Shown: positions 58,508 to 64,000 of the stretch, one piece after another
Numbering within the stretch: position 1 is the first letter of the stretch
Layout: every line of letters begins with the position of its first letter
NCBI GenBank assembly: GCA_025175895.1
Contig: CM046004.1
Location: 5,208,001-5,272,000 of the forward strand
From: Wurfbainia villosa
Taxonomy: Eukaryota > Streptophyta > Magnoliopsida > Zingiberales > Zingiberaceae
Reading direction: 5' to 3'
Length of the DNA: 64,000 bases
Made by a program: the position numbers and the translations under genes
Notes under the pieces: model-generated
Database searches by the model: none
What the model was told of the DNA's origin: nothing
Seen by the model: only the letters and a program-made list of their open reading frames with translations

Positions 58508-60650
58508 GAACTGCAAGTATATAAATATATTATATATAGTTGTATGTAGTCGTGTACTAATTAACATATAATACACAAACACTCTGCGCTGCGATGCATG
58601 AAATATATGAATCATATTGCGACTAATTAAACTTATAAGAAACGCAATTTGTAAAACTTATCGCCTTCCAAATTAACTTAAAGAAGCTCCCAACTGCATC
58701 ATTTATTATTGCGTGCACGAAAGCCATTCATACAAGTTCATATAAATACATTTACCTACTTTAATTTGACATGTAAGGCATATATTGTGTAAAATCCACA
58801 TAATTCCTTCTTTTTTTAAAAAAAAATTGTCTCTAATTTTAGCATGACAATTATTTGACTCAGATTGATGGCGCCTTAATTAATTAACTCATAATTATTA
58901 ATTGCACGGCAAAACACATCCACTCCTTGCAGTACACAGCATGCAGGAATGAATAATTAATTATTTTTGTTTGGATTAATCCCGGAGAATTAATTAATTC
59001 AACGTAGTTGGCCCTGTCTGCTATGTTCGTCTTCGTGGAGTCAATCTGATCGTTGACCTACAAGGAATGGTAATTTTAGTCAATGAATCGGACAGTGTGA
59101 TTTGATTGGGAGGTCAAGATTTAATGGTATATATATATATTATATTCAACAGCATGCATGGAAGGTGAATTATCAGATGATCATATCTTTTTTTTGTTTC
59201 TCTAAAAATGTTAATTAATTAGATTGATTTTAAACTCAATGAGTGGACTGTTTCGCCTTTTACAGGCAAAAATATCAGTTTAAATGATAGGGCGGGCATC
59301 CATTTCACTAGTACTCATTGGAACAAAAGAAAACATTTTATTTTTCGATGAAAAATGGCTTTGTAAAAACTTTCACAAATGATCAATACAGTCTTTTAAT
59401 TAATATTGTTGTTTTTAATTAAACTGCGATGCTTTATTCTATTGATGACAATTAATCATCGCAAATGCTTCCTTTTGTGAAAGATAAAATTATATATTTA
59501 TATATATAGATAGATATGATGGTTTTTGTTGCTTCAAATTTTGCCGTAGTACGTGTTTCGACATCTATATCTATTGTATTTCTGTTTTCCTTGCGAGAAT
59601 AGATCGATGCAACGGTCGTAACTGTGATATGTTTTTTTTCTTCATCACGATTTTGCATTAATTTGTAATGTTTTCTTCCTTGTTTTGTTTTGTTTTTTTT
59701 TGTTATCTGCAATAATTTTAAATGATGTATAATCTGAATGGCATACATTGAATGGATGTTGAATTGTGGAGGTACGATGCAAAAATGACGATTGTGAAGG
59801 AACCACATGGGAATAATTATAAAAGAACTGGGCTACGTCTTTTTGTCGCAAATAACTGCATGAAGAAGATTTGAAGGGGGTAGGGTCGTCGTCAATTTAA
59901 ATTAGGTTCGTAGGTTCGATGGTCAAATAATTTAAATGGAATAAATTGAAATTTTATTAATTCATCATCTGACATACTTAAACGAATCGATTGCACGGTG
60001 ATCACTTGGATTGACTCGATCATAAATTAAAAAAAAAGTTGAAAACTCTCTCTTTCACAAAGCATTTCTAATTTATTTGTATATTTATTATATTAAATGA
60101 ATTTAATTTAATTTATCATACTCAACTAATAAAAGAAATTAACATCTTTAATTGAATTCGCGTATTTCTCCCAAATTGAATTACTTTAATTTGGTCACGT
60201 ACAAATGACACTTCAAAATAATATTTTCAAAGAAAATGACAAAATAATCTCAGAGATTTCTTTTTAAATTTTTTGATCCGTGAATTGATCTGTCTAATTT
60301 GTAATTAACTCATCTTAGATTGAATTGAGTTGGAGATTTTTCAATCCATTAGGACGGTGGATTGATCTATTTCTTCTCATTAAATGATAAATTTACGATC
60401 GATTGATCAACTTCGGTGTGAGTCGATCCATTTGACGACGAGTCACATAAATGAGACCTATTAATTAAGAGATAGTGCATGAGCACAAGAAATTGAGCTA
60501 GAGGAAGTAATCATTAAGCTAAGAGTAGATAGAGAATTGAGCTCGAAATCAATTGCTCTGAGAATTAATTATTCACCCACCGACTAGAGAGCTCTAGGAA
60601 TTGAGCCCTTAACCTAGCTAATCAATGACATTTGGTTGCAAAACTCCAAC
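58508..60650. other. Intergenic, AT-rich
   Basis: TTAATTAATT words and short poly-A/T runs. No gene or definable element. Confidence 0.5.
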
Positions 60651-60654
60651 ATGA

Positions 60655-60836
60655 GAACCTAACTCCGTCGTTAATTGCCACCGATGGAATTAAAATCGGT
60701 CGTTATATAGCGATCGATAATTTTATCGGTCACTATTTAACGACCGAATAAAATATTCAATCGTTAAATAACGATGGAAGCTAATTCCATCACTAATTCA
60801 GTCGGTAAATCATGACTTTTTTTTTTTGTAGTATCA
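60655..60836. repeat. CACTA-like terminal fragment with ACCGAT dyads
   Basis: Repeats of the type CGATCGATAA...TATCGGTCACT and AACGACCGA end in TTTTTTTTTTGTAGTAT. This resembles a CACTA right end (subterminal dyads plus ...GTAGTG) with a mutated terminus. No partner end or TSD was found. Confidence 0.4.
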
Positions 60837-61386
60837 AGAGATCACCTCTTTAATTAATCTAACATATTTGAATATGTAAGTGTGATTTTTCAACCTAAAG
60901 TATAATTATACACGCACAATCTATTGACCTAGAACGAGGTCATTAATTATCAGGTATCAAATTATTATAAATATATGATAAATTTCTCATATGAATGAGA
61001 AATTAGAAGAGAACTAGCTGTCGATGCATTATTAAAATTATTACTATTATACCATAGGACCTAAAAATTATGAATCATATAAATAAAATTACATACAATA
61101 ATTTCTTCTTTTTTTTAGAGAATTCCATATCAATGAGAAATTCGCACATCCAAATGCCCTTTTATAAATGAGAATTTACTAATTGAAAATAAAAAAATTG
61201 ATCACGTGCTATGAACGGATTGGTTTGCTCCGAAGGCAACATGAGAATGAAACCAGGGAACAACGCTCCGGAGCTGTAAAATTTTTGGAAGTGTTTAGTT
61301 TTTGGCCTTGTGAATTTTTTATTGGATAAAAATATTTTTTATGAGATCGACGACGATGAAGAATATCTGAAATAAATATATTATCT
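60837..61386. other. Intergenic, AT-rich
   Basis: No gene or defined repeat seen. Confidence 0.5.
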
Positions 61387-61855
61387 TAGGCATACTAAAC
61401 GGATCGATTCAATCCAGAATCGAATCGGAATTGATTCGAATGAACCGATTCTGAAATCTAATCGGAATCGGAATCGATTTCGAAATCTTTTCGAAACCGA
61501 TTCAGAACCGATTCTGATTTCGATGTGGATCTGATTTCGGTTATTAATTTAAAGGTGAAAATTTTTAGCGTGCTAATATGTCTAAAAGATTATTTTGCGA
61601 TAGAAAAAAAAAAGAATAGAATCACTAACACATTAGATGAATTTGAAAGTTCAAATTCGAAGAAAGTAATTCGGAACTATTTTGAAATCAGTCCGGAACT
61701 ATGTCGGAATCGATCCGGATTGAGTTGGTTCTAAAGTTAAAATTTCGGAATCGAAATCGATTTTTAACCGGTTTGGATCGATTCCAATATCGATGAATCC
61801 GAAACCGATTAAAATTGAATCGAAATCGAAATCGAAAAATCGATAAGCATGCCTA
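61387..61855. mobile_element. Probable hAT-type MITE rich in GAATCGGAATCGATT words
   Basis: The ends TAGGCATACT and the inverted TAGGCATGCT bracket a stretch dense in AATCGGAATCGATTC palindromic words. Flanks TATTATCT and CATTGCCT match at five of eight positions, so the TSD is weak. Confidence 0.5.
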
Positions 61856-63351
61856 CATTGCCTTGTGTCTAAGAAAAAGAACATCAGAAAACGAGCATAA
61901 AAAAAAGGCCAAGCAGAGGCAGAGGAAGCCACACGGAACCATGGATGCAGGACCCATATATAGGGTCACACAGGCAACTTCCCCCACGATACTTCATGCC
62001 CCTCCTGCATAAGACCACCTAAATTATATTTGAAAATTTTAAACCATACAATATAATGCACTCCATCCTTCTGCCCTTTTACAATTTCTTCTCGGTCTCT
62101 GTAAAGAGAAGGGGAAAAGGCCATGAGCACTTAATATCATTTTAAAGAAGGAAGTCCAACACTGATCTTTTGATGATATTCCTAATTAAGCCATCGACGA
62201 GACGAGCTCTGAGACTCGAGACTCGAAACTCGAGACTCGAGGAGTAAGAGGAGGAGGAGGAGAAGGAAACGAGGCCAGAGCGCGGTGCATTTTTTTCTCT
62301 AGGCTGTTGTTGGAACGAAAGAAAGAACAACTTTGGAGAGCCGGCAACGCGCTGTCACTGAAACAATTGCCAAACGGGGCCGTCGCAGTCACTTTTCATC
62401 ATTTTTTTTTTTTTAATTCCGGGTCATTTTATATGCCATGATGCAGCATGCAGCTGCTGATGATGCCAGAAAGCAGAGAGCCCTCAGAGCAAAATTAATA
62501 TATCCCATCAAAAGAAGGCAAAGGCTCGATCGGTAATTGGGCATTGCAATCGGCATCCCAGTCCCTGACCTGCAGCACTTCACGGTCTCCAACATGAAAA
62601 ACAACCATTTAATAGTCATCGATCAGTGTCTGTTCATGTTGGAATCATGCTTTCCATCATGCACTCCCATCTTCTCTCCTAATTTAATTTGCCTTTTCTT
62701 GCGCAGATATATACTTGGCTGACTTCACAATCTGATGCTTACAGGAGAGCAGTAAAGTAAAGGAAAAAAAAAAAAAAAGGGGAGAACGCAGATGCAAAGA
62801 ACACCGGAAAATAAAATAACAAAGAAACGTGAGCGAAGATTAATAATGTACATCTTAACGGAGAACACATGTAAACTGATGATACACTGACCATAATGGA
62901 TGTCACGATTTAATGGAAACAGAAAGAACGAGAGAAGCAAAACAGAAGGAAAAACACCAGACCAAACGTCATTCTAGAAAGCAGAGTGCTAGCTCGCACT
63001 ATATTAATTCTCCTGTTCACTTTGCGTCTCTCTGTTTCTACTTCCGTTTGTAAGGGATAAGAGATGTGTTGTGAGCTTATTGCATGCATTAGTTTGACCC
63101 ACGTCCACCGCCGTCTTTCGTTGGCTCAATGGGGATTCTTATTCCAGTCACGGTAACAAATGAATGAATAGCAACGGATGGCTTCGATCAAGGACGAAGA
63201 TGTGCAAGCGCGAGAGAGACAAGGTCGTAAGGCAAGAATGGAATGGGTTTGGGCAACAAAACGTATAGATTATGCTACAGTGAGGGTGACATGGGGATTG
63301 GGATTTGGGGGAGGGGAGTGGGGAACGAACTTCTGGTCGAAGGTACCAAAT
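61856..63351. other. Intergenic, including probable 3' flank of the trihelix gene
   Basis: ACTCGAGACTCGA repeats lie at about 62210-62240, and an A-run at 62765-62778. No additional gene was recognised. Short frames here have biased composition. Confidence 0.5.
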
Positions 63352-64000
63352 TTACTGAACCATAGCCAAGAAGGAACTTGCTGTGGCCGCCGTCGTCGTG
63401 GTTGCCGCAGTCCCGCTTCCGTTGTTGGGACGCTGAAACTGTATCTTGTACTGCTTCTTACTGTCCTCGTCGTCCTCGTCGTTGTCGTCCTCGTCGCCGT
63501 CATCTTGGTCAAGATTTTCGCTGTCAGTCTCTTCGTCAATCTTATCGTAGTCCACATCCACCATCCCTGGGTGCTGCTGCCTTTGCTCCATAATTAGCTC
63601 ATTCACAATGTCTTCTGGCTTCAAATGGAAGAATCGAAATGCATCATATATATGCGTATATATATATATATAGAAATATATGGTTAAGCGGTGAGGTAGT
63701 TGCTTAATTACCTTCTTCATTCCTTCCTCGGTGAAGCTGGGTGTGTGCCCGCCATTACTAGTTGGAACTTGTACTGCTCCTCCCGTGTCTGAATTTCCGC
63801 CGTTTGTTTTTTCATTCTTTCCGTGATCCTGAGGCGCCGGAGGGTGCAATTGTAGGGGTAAGTGTTCTTTTGTGGGATTGGTATCTAAATGCTCCTGCTG
63901 CGGTTGAGCTGCAGACAAGCTTCTGCTGCCGCCGGCAGCACTGCCGTGCTGCTTCCGGCGGTAAAGAGCGTCCAATTGGTCGAAGTAAGGGCAGGTCTTA
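63352..64000 (-). CDS. Trihelix (GT-2-like) transcription factor, 3' end; gene runs off the window
   Basis: The minus-strand CDS is read from 64000 to 63712, then 63618 to 63352 after a 93-bp GT-AG intron (63619-63711). The first visible residues, KTCPYFDQLDALYR, match the end of the C-terminal trihelix DNA-binding domain of GT-2/GTL1-type factors, so at least the upstream exon part with both trihelix domains is outside. A Gln/His/Pro-rich linker follows. Then PEDIVNELIMEQRQQ and a highly acidic Asp/Glu run precede a Thr/Ala-rich end and TAA. The intron holds a short TA/CA microsatellite. Such factors bind GT elements in promoters. The target and subfamily cannot be fixed from this end. Confidence 0.82.
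   Translation of the reverse strand, partial: KTCPYFDQLDALYRRKQHGSAAGGSRSLSAAQPQQEHLDTNPTKEHLPLQLHPPAPQDHGKNEKTNGGNSDTGGAVQVPTSNGGHTPSFTEEGMKKVIKQLPHRLTIYFYIYIYTHIYDAFRFFHLKPEDIVNELIMEQRQQHPGMVDVDYDKIDEETDSENLDQDDGDEDDNDEDDEDSKKQYKIQFQRPNNGSGTAATTTTAATASSFLAMVQ

Noticed and set aside
62142..62392. Small minus-strand frames near 62.2 kb
   Set aside because: They arise from GAG-repeat and CTCGAGA-repeat DNA, with no supporting features.
1..64000. CRISPR arrays, bacterial operons, attachment sites
   Set aside because: Spliced genes, plant transposons and plant-type proteins throughout. The repeats present are transposon subterminal or LTR repeats, not spacer-repeat arrays.

Overview
The window is nuclear DNA of a flowering plant. 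It has spliced genes with GT-AG introns, one AT-AC intron, and CACTA, hAT, LTR, RTE-type LINE and SINE elements. A monocot is likely but not proven: both well-resolved genes have a strongly GC-rich first exon followed by AT-richer exons. I could not fix the species.

Region 1 (1-26 kb) is a nested transposon block with no host gene that I can support. The gag region and one LTR of a Ty1/copia-like element (minus strand) are split by a CACTA element, 1533-13323, with intact ends and a CTA target duplication. That CACTA carries a TNP2-type transposase and a second Transposase_24-type gene, both interrupted by stops, plus an antisense Athila-like ORF. To its right lies a much older CACTA, from about 15455 to 22.9 kb. 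Its transposase pseudogene was later hit by a solo LTR (17647-19275, TSD ACTAA) and a hAT-type non-autonomous element (19329-20206, TSD CGTATAAT).

Region 2 (26.2-33.5 kb) holds a complete HOP/STI1 co-chaperone gene (7 exons, 574 aa, plus strand) with a perfect heat-shock element about 90 bp upstream of the ATG. Region 3 (34.4-55.6 kb) holds a complete NERD-like gene (10 exons, 1695 aa, plus strand). Its domain order is PHD, SWIB, Plus3, GYF, GW/WG motifs and CCCH zinc finger. Its long introns carry an RTE with a 14-bp TSD, further RTE 3' ends, a SINE and a hAT MITE. Intron 8 (3.5 kb) has the hallmarks of a U12-type AT-AC intron.

Region 4 (55.6-64 kb) is mostly AT-rich intergenic DNA with two MITEs. 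It ends in the 3' part of a trihelix (GT-2-like) transcription factor gene on the minus strand that runs off the window. No CRISPR, rRNA, functional tRNA or bacterial-type operon was seen. HOP (protein folding) and NERD (small-RNA-directed DNA methylation) are neighbours, but nothing in the sequence links their functions.
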